This document shows positions 15,692-24,104 of a DNA stretch of 64,000 nt, one piece after another. Where the stretch lies: assembly GCF_037154085.1 (NCBI RefSeq), contig NZ_JBANRM010000001.1:124001-188000 (forward strand). The letters are read 5' to 3'. Every line of letters begins with the position of its first letter. Within the stretch, counting starts at the first letter, position 1. The notes beneath the pieces were generated by a model. That model was not told the origin of the DNA. It made no database searches and worked only from the letters and a program-made list of their open reading frames with translations. Source of the DNA: Andeanibacterium fulvum (GTDB lineage: Bacteria; Pseudomonadota; Alphaproteobacteria; Sphingomonadales; Sphingomonadaceae). Made by a program: the position numbers and the translations under genes.

Positions 15692-15789
15692 AGGAAGAAG
15701 GGCGCTGTCTCCACTTTGTCCATTTTCTTCTTCGGCTGGCCCACTACCTGAAGTAGAGCGCCTGCAAACCTGATACCGGAGCCTTTGTC

Positions 15790-17646
15790 ATGCCTGCCTA
15801 TCGTTCCCGCACTTCCACCCATGGCCGCAACATGGCGGGCGCGAGGGGGCTGTGGCGTGCCACCGGCATGAAGGACAGCGATTTCGGCAAGCCGATCATT
15901 GCCGTGGTGAACAGCTTCACCCAGTTCGTGCCGGGCCACGTGCACCTGAAGGACCTTGGCCAGCTGGTCGCCGGGGAAATCCACGCGGCGGGCGGTATCG
16001 CCAAGGAATTCAATACTATCGCCGTGGATGACGGGATCGCCATGGGCCATGACGGCATGCTCTATTCGCTGCCCAGCCGCGACCTGATCGCCGACAGCGT
16101 GGAATATATGGTCAATGCCCATTGCGCCGATGCGATGGTGTGCATTTCCAATTGCGACAAGATCACGCCGGGCATGCTGATGGCTGCCATGCGCCTCAAC
16201 ATTCCGTGCGTCTTCGTTTCCGGCGGGCCGATGGAAGCGGGCAAGGTCGTGGTGAAGGGCAAGGAAGTCGCGCTCGATTTGATCGATGCGATGGTTGCCG
16301 CCGCCGATGAGTCCTACTCGGACGAGGAAGTGGCCGCCATCGAGCGTTCGGCATGCCCCACCTGCGGTTCCTGCTCGGGCATGTTCACTGCCAATTCGAT
16401 GAACTGCCTGACCGAGGCGCTGGGTCTTTCGCTGCCGGGCAACGGTTCGCAGCTGGCCACTCATGCGGATCGCAAGCAGCTGTTCGAACGCGCCGGTCGC
16501 CTCGTGGTGACGCTGGCCAAGCGCTATTACGAGGAGGAGGATGAAAGCGTCCTGCCGCGCGTCATTGCCAGCTTCGAAGCCTTCGAAAACGCGATGAGCC
16601 TGGACATCGCCATGGGCGGTTCCACCAACACCGTGCTGCACCTTCTGGCTGCCGCGCAGGAAGCGGGCGTGGATTTCACCATGGCCGATATCGACCGGCT
16701 GAGCCGCAAGGTGCCGTGCCTGTCCAAGGTCGCCCCGGCCAAGAGCGACGTCCATATGGAAGACGTCCATCGCGCGGGCGGGATCATGGCGATCCTTGGC
16801 GAGCTTGACCGCGCCGGGCTGCTGCACACCGCGCTGCCCACCGTGCACAGCCCGACGCTGGGCGATGCGCTGGCCGATTGGGACATTCGTCTCACCAACA
16901 ATCCGATGGTGCAGGAATTCTACAAGGCTGCACCGGGCGGCGTGCCGACCCAGACTGCCTTCAGCCAGAACCGCCGCTGGGACGAGTTGGATTCGGACCG
17001 TGAGAATGGCGTGATCCGTTCCGCCGAGCATGCCTTCTCCAAGGATGGCGGCCTCGCGGTGCTTTACGGCAATATCGCGCTGGAAGGCTGCATCGTGAAG
17101 ACGGCGGGCGTGGACGATTCCATCCTGAAATTCTCCGGCCCGGCCAAGGTCTATGAAAGCCAGGACGCCGCCGTGACCGCGATCCTTACCGGCCAGGTCG
17201 AGGCGGGCGATGTGGTAGTGATCCGCTATGAAGGGCCCAAGGGCGGGCCGGGCATGCAGGAAATGCTCTATCCGACCAGCTATCTGAAGTCGAAGGGGCT
17301 GGGCAAGGCCTGCGCTCTCATCACCGATGGCCGCTTCTCGGGCGGCACCTCGGGCCTGTCCATCGGTCATGCCTCGCCCGAAGCGGCAGAGGGCGGGGCC
17401 ATCGGGCTGGTGGAAATGGGCGATACGATCGAGATCGACATCCCCAACCGCACGATCCATCTGGCCGTGACGGACGAGGAACTCGCCCATCGCCGCGCGC
17501 GGATGGAAGCCAAGGGCGCTGCTGCATGGCATCCGGAAAAGCCGCGCGAACGCCGCGTTTCCGCTGCGCTGCAGGCCTATGCCGCGATGACCACCAGCGC
17601 CGCACGCGGTGCGGTGCGGGACGTTTCGCAGCTCAAGCGGGGGTAA
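15790..17646 (+). CDS. ilvD: Dihydroxy-acid dehydratase
   Basis: A 618-residue iron-sulfur dehydratase that makes the 2-keto acid precursors of valine, isoleucine and leucine. Cluster ligand cysteines are visible as C122 in SNCDKITPG and C195 in ACPTCGSCSGMF. The C-terminal DGRFSGGTSGLSIGHASPEA motif carries active-site residues. The length matches the long E. coli-type enzyme, which carries a [4Fe-4S] cluster. It has its own upstream gap of about 100 bases after the repeat. Confidence 0.97.
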   Translation: MPAYRSRTSTHGRNMAGARGLWRATGMKDSDFGKPIIAVVNSFTQFVPGHVHLKDLGQLVAGEIHAAGGIAKEFNTIAVDDGIAMGHDGMLYSLPSRDLIADSVEYMVNAHCADAMVCISNCDKITPGMLMAAMRLNIPCVFVSGGPMEAGKVVVKGKEVALDLIDAMVAAADESYSDEEVAAIERSACPTCGSCSGMFTANSMNCLTEALGLSLPGNGSQLATHADRKQLFERAGRLVVTLAKRYYEEEDESVLPRVIASFEAFENAMSLDIAMGGSTNTVLHLLAAAQEAGVDFTMADIDRLSRKVPCLSKVAPAKSDVHMEDVHRAGGIMAILGELDRAGLLHTALPTVHSPTLGDALADWDIRLTNNPMVQEFYKAAPGGVPTQTAFSQNRRWDELDSDRENGVIRSAEHAFSKDGGLAVLYGNIALEGCIVKTAGVDDSILKFSGPAKVYESQDAAVTAILTGQVEAGDVVVIRYEGPKGGPGMQEMLYPTSYLKSKGLGKACALITDGRFSGGTSGLSIGHASPEAAEGGAIGLVEMGDTIEIDIPNRTIHLAVTDEELAHRRARMEAKGAAAWHPEKPRERRVSAALQAYAAMTTSAARGAVRDVSQLKRG

Positions 17647-17651
17647 CTCGC

Positions 17652-18125
17652 ATGCGTGCTTCGACAGGCTCAGCAAGGGCGGAATTGGGATATTCTATCC
17701 AACATCCGTTCGCCCTGAGCTTGTCGAAGGGCACGCTCCTCGCAATGACGATCCTGCTGGCGGGGTGCTCCCCCGAAGCGGCGGAGAAGTCTCCCGCCAA
17801 GGCCGAGGAAGCCAAGGAAGAGCCCACTCGCTCTGCCAGCGGGAACGAGCTGATCGAATGCGCAATCGGCGGCGCGCAATGGTTCCTGCGCGAATGCGAG
17901 GTGGAGAAGGGCACGGCGGACGACGGTTCCCGCATCCTGATCGTGCGCCATCCCGATGGCGGCTTCCGCCGTTTCACCGTGCTGACCGACGGGCGCGGGC
18001 TGGAGCCTGCCGACGGGGCCGAGCAGGGCGAGGCCGCTCTGGTCGACGGGCGGCTGGATGTGCGCGTGGCCGATGACCGTTATCGTTTTCCCGCAACGGT
18101 GAAGCCTGATGCCCAGGCCCAGTGA
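17652..18125 (+). CDS. Small lipoprotein of unknown function with repeat-derived N-terminus
   Basis: A 157-residue reading from ATG 17652, or 126 residues from ATG 17745. The short form starts MTILLAGCS, too short for a signal peptide. The long form places a palindromic repeat in frame before TLLAMTILLAGC, where LAGC is a good lipobox. The mature part is acidic near its start (PAKAEEAKEEP), then has a small domain with ECAIGGAQWFLRECEVEKG and IVRHPDGGFRRFTVL. I do not recognise the family. The end overlaps the start of the NAD(P)HX repair gene by 17 bases. Start choice is uncertain. Confidence 0.65.
   Translation: MRASTGSARAELGYSIQHPFALSLSKGTLLAMTILLAGCSPEAAEKSPAKAEEAKEEPTRSASGNELIECAIGGAQWFLRECEVEKGTADDGSRILIVRHPDGGFRRFTVLTDGRGLEPADGAEQGEAALVDGRLDVRVADDRYRFPATVKPDAQAQ
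17658..17735. repeat. Palindromic repeat inside the 5' coding region of a lipoprotein gene
   Basis: TGCTTCGACAGGCTCAGCAA at 17658-17677 and CGCCCTGAGCTTGTCGAAGG at 17711-17730 share the inverted core GAGC(C/T)TGTCGAAG. It is the same family as 4728-4830. It is read in frame as STGSARAELGY and FALSLSKG before the lipobox. Confidence 0.75.
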
Positions 18126-19497
18126 CCAGATATTGACCGTTGCGCAGATGCGCGAGGCGGAAGAGGCGCTGATCGCAGCGGGCACCAGCGTGGACGCGCT
18201 GATGCAGATTGCCGGGCGCGGTGCGGCAGAATGGGTCTGGCGGCTTGGCTGGCCCCGGCCAGTCACTGTGCTGTGCGGCCCCGGGAACAATGGCGGCGAC
18301 GGCTATGTGATCGCCGAGACTCTGCGCGCACGTGGCCTGCCGGTGACGGTCGTCGCCCCGCTCGCTCCGGCCACCGATGCTGCCCGCAATGCCCGTGGGC
18401 ACTATCGCGGCGAGGTGCTTGCCTCCGCCGATGGCGTGCGGGGCACCGTTCTGGTCGATTGCCTGTTCGGCAGCGGGCTGGTGAGGCCGCTGGGGCAGGA
18501 ATTGTTCGACATGCTGCGCGGGCTGGCGGACAGCCATCCCCTGCGCGTCGCCATCGACCTGCCGAGCGGCGTGGAGAGCGACAGCGGGCACCCGCTCAAT
18601 GAAGGTCTGCCCGATTACCGGCTGACTGTCTCGCTTGGGGCGTGGAAATATGCCCATTGGACGATGCCCGCCGCAGCCCTGATGGGCGAGCGCAGGCTGG
18701 TTTCCATCGGCGTGGCCGAAGTACCCGGCGCCGCGAGACTGCTCGCCAAGCCGCGCCTTCATCCACCTGCCGCCGATGCCCACAAATATACGCGCGGCCT
18801 GCTGGCGATAGTCCCCGGTGCAATGCCCGGTGCGAGCCTGCTGGCGAGCGAGGCGGCGATGCAGGGCGGGGCGGGCTATGTCCGGCTCGCCGCCGCGCAG
18901 GCGCCGATGGGCACGCCGCCCGATCTGGTGGTCGATCCGCAGGCACTTGCCGATCCGCGCCTTTCCGCCGCTCTGGCGGGGCCGGGGCTGGGTCGCGGCG
19001 AGGACGCGCAGCGGGTGCTGGGCGAGGTGCTGGCGCGCGAAGTGCCAACCGTGCTCGATGCCGATGCGCTGGTCGCGCTCACTCCTGCCATGCTGGCCGG
19101 GCGGCGCGCGCCGCTGATCGCCACGCCGCATGAGGGCGAACTTACCCGGCTCGCCGTGAGTTTCGGCATTGCCGCACAGGGCAAGCGCGCCGTGGCGCAG
19201 GAACTTGCCCGGCGTACGGGCATGGTAGTGATCGCCAAGGGGGCGGACAGCCTGATCGCCGCGCCCGATGGCCGCATGGCGCTCGCCCGGCCTGCGCCCA
19301 GCTGGCTCTCCGTCGCGGGCACGGGCGATGTGCTGGCAGGGCTTGTCGCCAGCCGTCTTGCCACCGGAGCCGATCCCTTCGCTGCCGCCTGCGAGGCTGT
19401 GTGGCTGCATGGCGAGGCTGCGCGCCTTGCCGGGCCGGTTCTTACGCCATCGGCACTTGTCACGCATATTGCAGCCGCCTACGCGGCCTGCCTGTGA
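18109..19497 (+). CDS. nnr: Bifunctional NAD(P)H-hydrate epimerase / ADP-dependent dehydratase
   Basis: A 462-residue two-domain repair enzyme. The N-terminal YjeF_N epimerase domain carries LCGPGNNGGDGYVIAETLRA near residues 57-76 and VDCLFGSGL. The C-terminal dehydratase domain carries IATPHEGELTRLA and VAGTGDVLAGLVASRLA. Together they convert damaged NADHX/NADPHX epimers back to NAD(P)H, using ADP for dehydration. The order and length are those of the usual bacterial fusion. It is coupled to the next gene by a GTGA overlap. Confidence 0.94.
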   Translation: MPRPSDQILTVAQMREAEEALIAAGTSVDALMQIAGRGAAEWVWRLGWPRPVTVLCGPGNNGGDGYVIAETLRARGLPVTVVAPLAPATDAARNARGHYRGEVLASADGVRGTVLVDCLFGSGLVRPLGQELFDMLRGLADSHPLRVAIDLPSGVESDSGHPLNEGLPDYRLTVSLGAWKYAHWTMPAAALMGERRLVSIGVAEVPGAARLLAKPRLHPPAADAHKYTRGLLAIVPGAMPGASLLASEAAMQGGAGYVRLAAAQAPMGTPPDLVVDPQALADPRLSAALAGPGLGRGEDAQRVLGEVLAREVPTVLDADALVALTPAMLAGRRAPLIATPHEGELTRLAVSFGIAAQGKRAVAQELARRTGMVVIAKGADSLIAAPDGRMALARPAPSWLSVAGTGDVLAGLVASRLATGADPFAAACEAVWLHGEAARLAGPVLTPSALVTHIAAAYAACL

Positions 19498-20699
19498 CCG
19501 AAACCGAAGAAATCATCCGCATCGCCGCCAAGGGTGACGGCATTACCGACAGCGGCCGCCACTCGCCTTTCGCTGCGCCCGGCGATCTGCTGCATATCGA
19601 TGGCACGCTGGAACATGGGCCGCACCATGTCGATCCGCCCTGCCGCCATTTCGGCACCTGTGGCGGTTGCCAGTTGCAGCATTGCGATGACGAGACTTTG
19701 GGCGGCTTTGTTGCCGACCGGGTGGTCAATGCCGCGCACTCGCAGGGCCGTGGGCTGGTGGCGGAGCAGGTGCTCCCCGTCCATCTTTCCCCGCCGCGCA
19801 GCCGCCGCCGGGCAACGCTCCATGCCGTGAATGGCGGGGGCGGGCCGCTGATCGGCTTTCATGAAAACGGCTCGCACCGGATTGTCGGGATTTCCGAATG
19901 CCCGGTGCTGGCCCCCGAACTGTTCGAGGCGGTCGGCAAACTGCGCGGCCTTCTGGCGCGGCGCAAAGGCAAGTATGCAGTCGATATCGACCTGGCCCTG
20001 GCAGAGCAGGGCGTGGCCTGCGGGCTCAAGGGCCTGAGCTTCGACGGGCTCGCCGATGCCGAGGCCCTGCTCGATTTCGCGCGCGATAGCGGTTTTGCCC
20101 GGCTGACCGTGGATGAAGGCTTCGGCCCGGAAACACGGTGGGAGCCAGCCCCGGTCACTGTCTCGCTTGGCGGCGTTTCCGTGCCGCTGCCTCCAGGCTC
20201 CTTCCTGCAGGCGACTGCCGATGGCGAGGAGGTTCTGGTGTCCTGCGCGCGCGAATGGCTGGACGGGGTGAAGACGGTGGCCGACCTGTTCGCCGGCCTC
20301 GGCACCTTTGCCTTTGCCCTTGCCGGCCCGGCCAAGGTGCTGGCGGCAGAGGCTTCGCGCGATGCTCATCTGGCCTGCAAGGCCGCTGCCGGATCTTCGG
20401 GCCGCCCGGTCCATGCCTTGCATCGCGACCTGTTCCGCAACCCGCTGCAACTGGACGAGTTGAACCGCTTCGGCGGGATCGTGCTCGATCCGCCGCGTGC
20501 GGGTGCGCGCGAGCAGGTGAAGCTGATCGCGGACAGCATTGTGCCGCGCGTCGTCTATATCAGCTGCAATCCCTCAAGCTGGGCGCGCGATGCCGCCACG
20601 CTGGTGGATGGCGGCTATCGCCTGACGCATCTGCGCCCGGTGGGCCAGTTCCGCTGGTCGACCCATGTCGAACTGGCCAGCCTGTTCGTGAAGGGCTGA
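19494..20699 (+). CDS. TrmA/RlmD-type class I SAM-dependent RNA uracil methyltransferase
   Basis: A 401-residue RNA m5U methyltransferase-family protein. The cluster motif CRHFGTCGGCQLQHC gives C-x5-C-x2-C with a further Cys. The SAM-binding part includes VADLFAGLGTFAFALA. The catalytic region is IVLDPPRAGAREQV, with the nucleophile in YISCNPSSWARDA. A TRAM domain is only partly evident at the N-terminus. The start GTG at 19494 overlaps the upstream stop; the frame runs open inside the previous gene without family match. The target (tRNA U54 or 23S rRNA) cannot be decided. Confidence 0.9.
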   Translation: MTETEEIIRIAAKGDGITDSGRHSPFAAPGDLLHIDGTLEHGPHHVDPPCRHFGTCGGCQLQHCDDETLGGFVADRVVNAAHSQGRGLVAEQVLPVHLSPPRSRRRATLHAVNGGGGPLIGFHENGSHRIVGISECPVLAPELFEAVGKLRGLLARRKGKYAVDIDLALAEQGVACGLKGLSFDGLADAEALLDFARDSGFARLTVDEGFGPETRWEPAPVTVSLGGVSVPLPPGSFLQATADGEEVLVSCAREWLDGVKTVADLFAGLGTFAFALAGPAKVLAAEASRDAHLACKAAAGSSGRPVHALHRDLFRNPLQLDELNRFGGIVLDPPRAGAREQVKLIADSIVPRVVYISCNPSSWARDAATLVDGGYRLTHLRPVGQFRWSTHVELASLFVKG

Positions 20700-20706
20700 T
20701 CGGGCC

Positions 20707-21165
20707 TCAGGGGCCGTAATAATACATATATTCCCAGTAGTCGTCGGCGGCGAGGAAGGGATCGGTATAGGTCGAACTGCCGCGTTCCCCGTTGCAGGCG
20801 ACTGAACTGTAAGTGGCGGCCAGCGTGCCGTCCGTGATGGGCTGCCAGCTTGTGTTCAACGGCATGGGCGCCAGCATCGCGCGATCGATGCCGAACACGT
20901 CCATCCGCAATTCGCGCACCTGCCGCCCGGTGCAATCGAGCTCGATCTGCGACTTGGTGTAATAGACGTCGCCCTTTTCGCCCACGCCCAGATCGAAGCC
21001 CTGGAACACCGTCATCGAAAGATTGGCGCCGCTGCTCTTGATGCTGTCGACATCGGCATAGGCGATCAGAGCGTCGCTGGTCGCCACCTCATGCCATGTC
21101 TCGGCCGCAGCGGGAGCGGTGAGGCTGGTGGTGACAGTAAGGCCGATCAGCAATCTGGTGCGCAT
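20707..21165 (-). CDS. Secreted protein, surface-adhesin protein E-like
   Basis: A 152-residue exported protein with signal peptide residues 1-21 (ending APAAAE). The mature part begins TWHEVATSDALIAYADVDSI and includes QIELDCTGRQVRELRMD and YSSVACNGERG; two cysteines could pair. The pattern of a Trp near the start, D-DSI, and E-DC resembles the small surface-adhesin protein E family seen in many proteobacteria. Function is unknown. It ends close to the convergent methyltransferase gene. Confidence 0.7.
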   Translation of the reverse strand: MRTRLLIGLTVTTSLTAPAAAETWHEVATSDALIAYADVDSIKSSGANLSMTVFQGFDLGVGEKGDVYYTKSQIELDCTGRQVRELRMDVFGIDRAMLAPMPLNTSWQPITDGTLAATYSSVACNGERGSSTYTDPFLAADDYWEYMYYYGP

Positions 21166-21296
21166 TCGAGTTCACTCCGCAAAAGACATGGGGAGCGACT
21201 CGTTTTGATGATGTTTGCCCCGTTTCAGACAGAATCACAGGATGCCGCCCCGTCGCAAGCGCGAAATGCCGGACGAGGGCGCCCTAACAGGAGATT

Positions 21297-22073
21297 TCAT
21301 TCTTGGCCGAGCGCTTCGAGCAGGCGCGCGGCCAGCCAGTCCCTTGCCTCTGCTTCCGCGAAAGCGTGGGATGCGCCGGGGCACCGGTGGATGCGCGGAT
21401 CGCCCGCGTCCCAATTTGCGGCGAAGGCCTGCGCGGTCCGATCACGCTCTGCCAGCAGGATCGTGGATGGCCCCTTGAACGCCTTCAGACCGGCGGCGAT
21501 ATCCTGCGCCAGCGTGGTCGGGGCAGGCGCAGGGCGCATAGCCTGCCCGATGCCCCTCAAGAGTTTCCCCAGCGAGACCTTGCCGGTCAGCAGCCGGGCG
21601 ATCTCTCCGGGATTGCGCAGCTTTTGCGAATAGCGCGCACGGATCGCCTGAGGCGGCGGGGAGGCGTCCTCGCTCTCGATGGTCCAGGGATTGGCGAGCA
21701 CCATGGCATGGAGCCCCGCACCGCGGGCGAGCATCAGGGCGCTGGCGGCGTCGCAATTGCCGAAGCCAACGATGCGGGTGACTTGCGGGGCGGCCTGCCG
21801 GAAGACGGCAAGGGCGGCGGCACTATCCGGCGCGCTGGTGCGGAAGCCGCCATTTTCGCCTTCGCTGTCGCCCACGCCGCGTCGATCGAACCGGAATACA
21901 GGATGGCCGGCTGCGGCGATCCGGGCGGCGAGCTGGGCCTGCCCCGAAAAGGCGCCCGCGCGGGTCTCGTTGCCACCAGAAACGATCAGCAGCCCGATGG
22001 TGCCGTCTGCATCATCCAGCGTCCCCGCAAGCTGCGCGCCTTCGCAGGTGAAGGTCAGGTGCCGCCGGGTCAC
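21297..22073 (-). CDS. Exosortase A system-associated hydrolase 1 (alpha/beta hydrolase)
   Basis: A 258-residue alpha/beta hydrolase-like protein of the type always found with exosortase A loci. GLLIVSGGNETRAGAF, RFDRRGVGDSEGENGGF and IVGFGNCDAASALML are the recognisable blocks. The usual nucleophile elbow G-x-S-x-G is replaced here by GFGNCDAAS, with Cys at the nucleophile position. That is characteristic of this group. GTG 22073 overlaps the TGA of hydrolase 2, so it is the last gene of the leftward operon. The substrate is unknown, perhaps an acyl or polysaccharide intermediate. Confidence 0.88.
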   Translation of the reverse strand: MTRRHLTFTCEGAQLAGTLDDADGTIGLLIVSGGNETRAGAFSGQAQLAARIAAAGHPVFRFDRRGVGDSEGENGGFRTSAPDSAAALAVFRQAAPQVTRIVGFGNCDAASALMLARGAGLHAMVLANPWTIESEDASPPPQAIRARYSQKLRNPGEIARLLTGKVSLGKLLRGIGQAMRPAPAPTTLAQDIAAGLKAFKGPSTILLAERDRTAQAFAANWDAGDPRIHRCPGASHAFAEAEARDWLAARLLEALGQE

Positions 22074-22735
22074 AGGTTCATGCCCATGGTGAGGAACGCA
22101 GCCAGCGTATCGGCCTGGGCAGGGCTGAAGCCCGGCTCGGCCCGTAGCCATGGCGCGGGCCCGCCAATGGTCGACTGGTCGATGTCGGCAAGGCGCCCGC
22201 TATCGGGCAGGCGGGCGCCTTCCAGATCGCGGATCATGGCCGCGCCGAGGCGGTAACCGGCCAGTTCCAGACCCTGTTCGCGCCCAGTTTCGAGCAAGGT
22301 CTCCGCCGTCTCGTTCACGCCCGCCTCGCGCGCGGCGATAGTGCGGGCGCGCAGCATGGCGCGCAGGGCATTGGCACCGCCGGTGGGGGCATAACGCCAG
22401 CCGGAAAGGGCGGGCGGGGCAAGGATGGCAGAGGCCCGAACGGTGAGAAGATGAGAAGCGGCGAAATGGCTGGCAGCGGCAAGGGCCGCCTTGCGCCAGC
22501 TTGCCAGGTTCTGATCTTCCAGCGGAGCGAGGCTTTCATTCCAACCCGGCAGATCGGGCAGGAAACTGTCGATCCCGGCCCCGTCCAGCCGGCGCATGGC
22601 CTCGATCAGAGTATGGCGGGTCTTGTTCGCCTCGTCGAACAGGGGCGGCAGGATCAGCAGGCGCCGGGCGCGGCCCTTGTCGAAGGCGACGGCATATTCC
22701 TCGCCGCCTGCGGGGCTGGGCCAGCTTGCGATCAT
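22070..22735 (-). CDS. Exosortase A system-associated hydrolase 2
   Basis: A 221-residue partner hydrolase of the exosortase A locus. LLILPPLFDEANKTRHTLIE followed by GIDSFLPDLPGWNESLAPLEDQ matches the family's N-terminal signature. No clear G-x-S-x-G nucleophile elbow is seen; RASAILAPPALSGWRY occupies the expected place, so catalysis may be altered. It lies between the ACP gene (24-base gap) and hydrolase 1 (overlap). Confidence 0.87.
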   Translation of the reverse strand: MIASWPSPAGGEEYAVAFDKGRARRLLILPPLFDEANKTRHTLIEAMRRLDGAGIDSFLPDLPGWNESLAPLEDQNLASWRKAALAAASHFAASHLLTVRASAILAPPALSGWRYAPTGGANALRAMLRARTIAAREAGVNETAETLLETGREQGLELAGYRLGAAMIRDLEGARLPDSGRLADIDQSTIGGPAPWLRAEPGFSPAQADTLAAFLTMGMNL

Positions 22736-22759
22736 CGCGCGGCGATCATGGCGGCGGTG

Positions 22760-23041
22760 TCAGCCGTTTCCGCGCTTGGCCTCGGCGAAGGCCAGCAAGG
22801 CGCCGTAGGTTTCCAGCATGTCGCCATCGACTTCCTCATCGTCGATCACGATGTCCAGCCGGTCCTCGATCTCGGTCAGCAGCCCGGCAACGGCCATGGA
22901 ATCGAGTTCCGGCAGATGGCCGAACAGCCCCGTGTCGCCGGAGAAACCGTCCACGCGCGAACGGTCCAGCCCCAGCACGTCGCACAGGATTTCGCGCAGG
23001 ATCGCGTCGGTCTGGCCGGTCATGTCGGAAGTGCTGCTCAT
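22760..23041 (-). CDS. Acyl carrier protein of the exosortase A locus
   Basis: A 93-residue acyl carrier protein. The phosphopantetheine attachment Ser48 lies in LPELDSMAVAGLL; the usual DSL is DSM here, as often in specialised carrier proteins. Helices before and after are acidic (EDRLDIVIDDEEVDGDML). It is a dedicated carrier rather than the fatty-acid-synthesis AcpP, judged from sequence and context. Its neighbours are an acyltransferase-like GNAT gene upstream and two hydrolases downstream. It probably carries an acyl or aminoacyl group used to decorate the exopolysaccharide, but this is inference. Confidence 0.92.
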   Translation of the reverse strand: MSSTSDMTGQTDAILREILCDVLGLDRSRVDGFSGDTGLFGHLPELDSMAVAGLLTEIEDRLDIVIDDEEVDGDMLETYGALLAFAEAKRGNG

Positions 23042-23084
23042 CGGGTCTTTCGTCGGTCTGGTAAATGCCTGTTAATGCCTTGCC

Positions 23085-24065
23085 TTAGTTCTTGTGGAGG
23101 AGCTTGCGCAACCCCGCACGGACAAGGCGCGGCCAGCTCGCCGGGCTGCCGGGACGCAGGCATTCGAGGCGATAGCGCTTGCGCGTCTCTTCCATCCACA
23201 TGCTCTTGTAGGGATCGTCCCCCGTGCCGAAATCGACGATCTCTACCTGATCGGTGTCGATCACCCGCTCGAACAACGCGGCCGTCAGCACGGTTCCGGC
23301 GGAAAGCGGCACGGCTTCTTCCACATGGGCCAGCTTGTGGATGAAGGCGGTGCCTGCTTCCACGGTCCAGAACTGGGCGGCCAGCGGCTTGCCTTCGCTG
23401 CGTGCGATGCCCAGTCGCAGGCGGCCCGCGGCCCCTTCCTGTTCGGCAAAGCGGCGCAGCATGGCGGGCTTGCCCTCGGCGGGTTTCCAGCTGGCGGCGT
23501 AGATTTCCTGATAGGCGCCCCAGGCGGTGGGATCGAAGGCGGAGTGGATTTCCACCTCCAGCTTCTTCGCCTTGCGTTTCAGCGTGGTGCGCAGCGGGCC
23601 GGGGCGGGAAGAGAGATAGTCCTGATAGCTTCGCCCGGACAGGCGCAGGATGTGATTGGTGTCGCAAACATCGCGCACGACCACCCAGCCGGCGGCACGG
23701 AATGCGGCGGCGAGCATGGTGGCGCTGCGGTCCTCGTCAGGCAGCGGCGACAGTACCAGGCGGTGTGCGTGGGCGGGCAGGTCGCGGGCGATGGCCTCAA
23801 GCAGCGCGGGCTGATTCGCGCCCGGCGTGGCGAGCGGCCGCCACAGGAAACTGTACCAGTTCGCCAGCGGCACCAGCGCGCCGTCGCGGCGCATCAGCGG
23901 CAAAGCGGCCGCGTGGCTTCCCTCGCTGGCCAGCACCACGAAAGGCGCGAGTTCGCCCTGTTCTTCCAGCAGCGTAAACCATTCCGCACGGTCGAATGGA
24001 GCCGCGCTCGCAAGATCGAGCGCTTGCAAGACGTTAACCCTGTCGTGATAGCTGACCGCGACCAC
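23085..24065 (-). CDS. GNAT family acyltransferase (FemAB/CelD-like) of the exosortase locus
   Basis: A 326-residue GNAT-superfamily protein of the cellulose-biosynthesis/FemAB-like type. SYQDYLSSRPGPLRTTLKRK near the middle and WTVEAGTAFIHKLAHVEEA then VEIVDFGTGDDPYKSMWMEE near the end are typical. GTG 24065 (VVAVSYHDRVNV) was taken as start because the longer frame from 24146 crosses the start of the divergent ligase gene. As first gene of the leftward operon it is directly upstream of the ACP, which suggests it may use an ACP-bound group. No signal peptide. Confidence 0.83.
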   Translation of the reverse strand: MVAVSYHDRVNVLQALDLASAAPFDRAEWFTLLEEQGELAPFVVLASEGSHAAALPLMRRDGALVPLANWYSFLWRPLATPGANQPALLEAIARDLPAHAHRLVLSPLPDEDRSATMLAAAFRAAGWVVVRDVCDTNHILRLSGRSYQDYLSSRPGPLRTTLKRKAKKLEVEIHSAFDPTAWGAYQEIYAASWKPAEGKPAMLRRFAEQEGAAGRLRLGIARSEGKPLAAQFWTVEAGTAFIHKLAHVEEAVPLSAGTVLTAALFERVIDTDQVEIVDFGTGDDPYKSMWMEETRKRYRLECLRPGSPASWPRLVRAGLRKLLHKN

Positions 24066-24104
24066 TCGAATGCTTCCCCTGTGTAGACCCCAGCCGGAGC
24101 CGTA

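Noticed and set aside
15592..17676. 694-residue minus-strand frame opposite ilvD
   Set aside because: Antisense to a complete ilvD with all catalytic motifs, and it begins and ends in palindromic repeat DNA.
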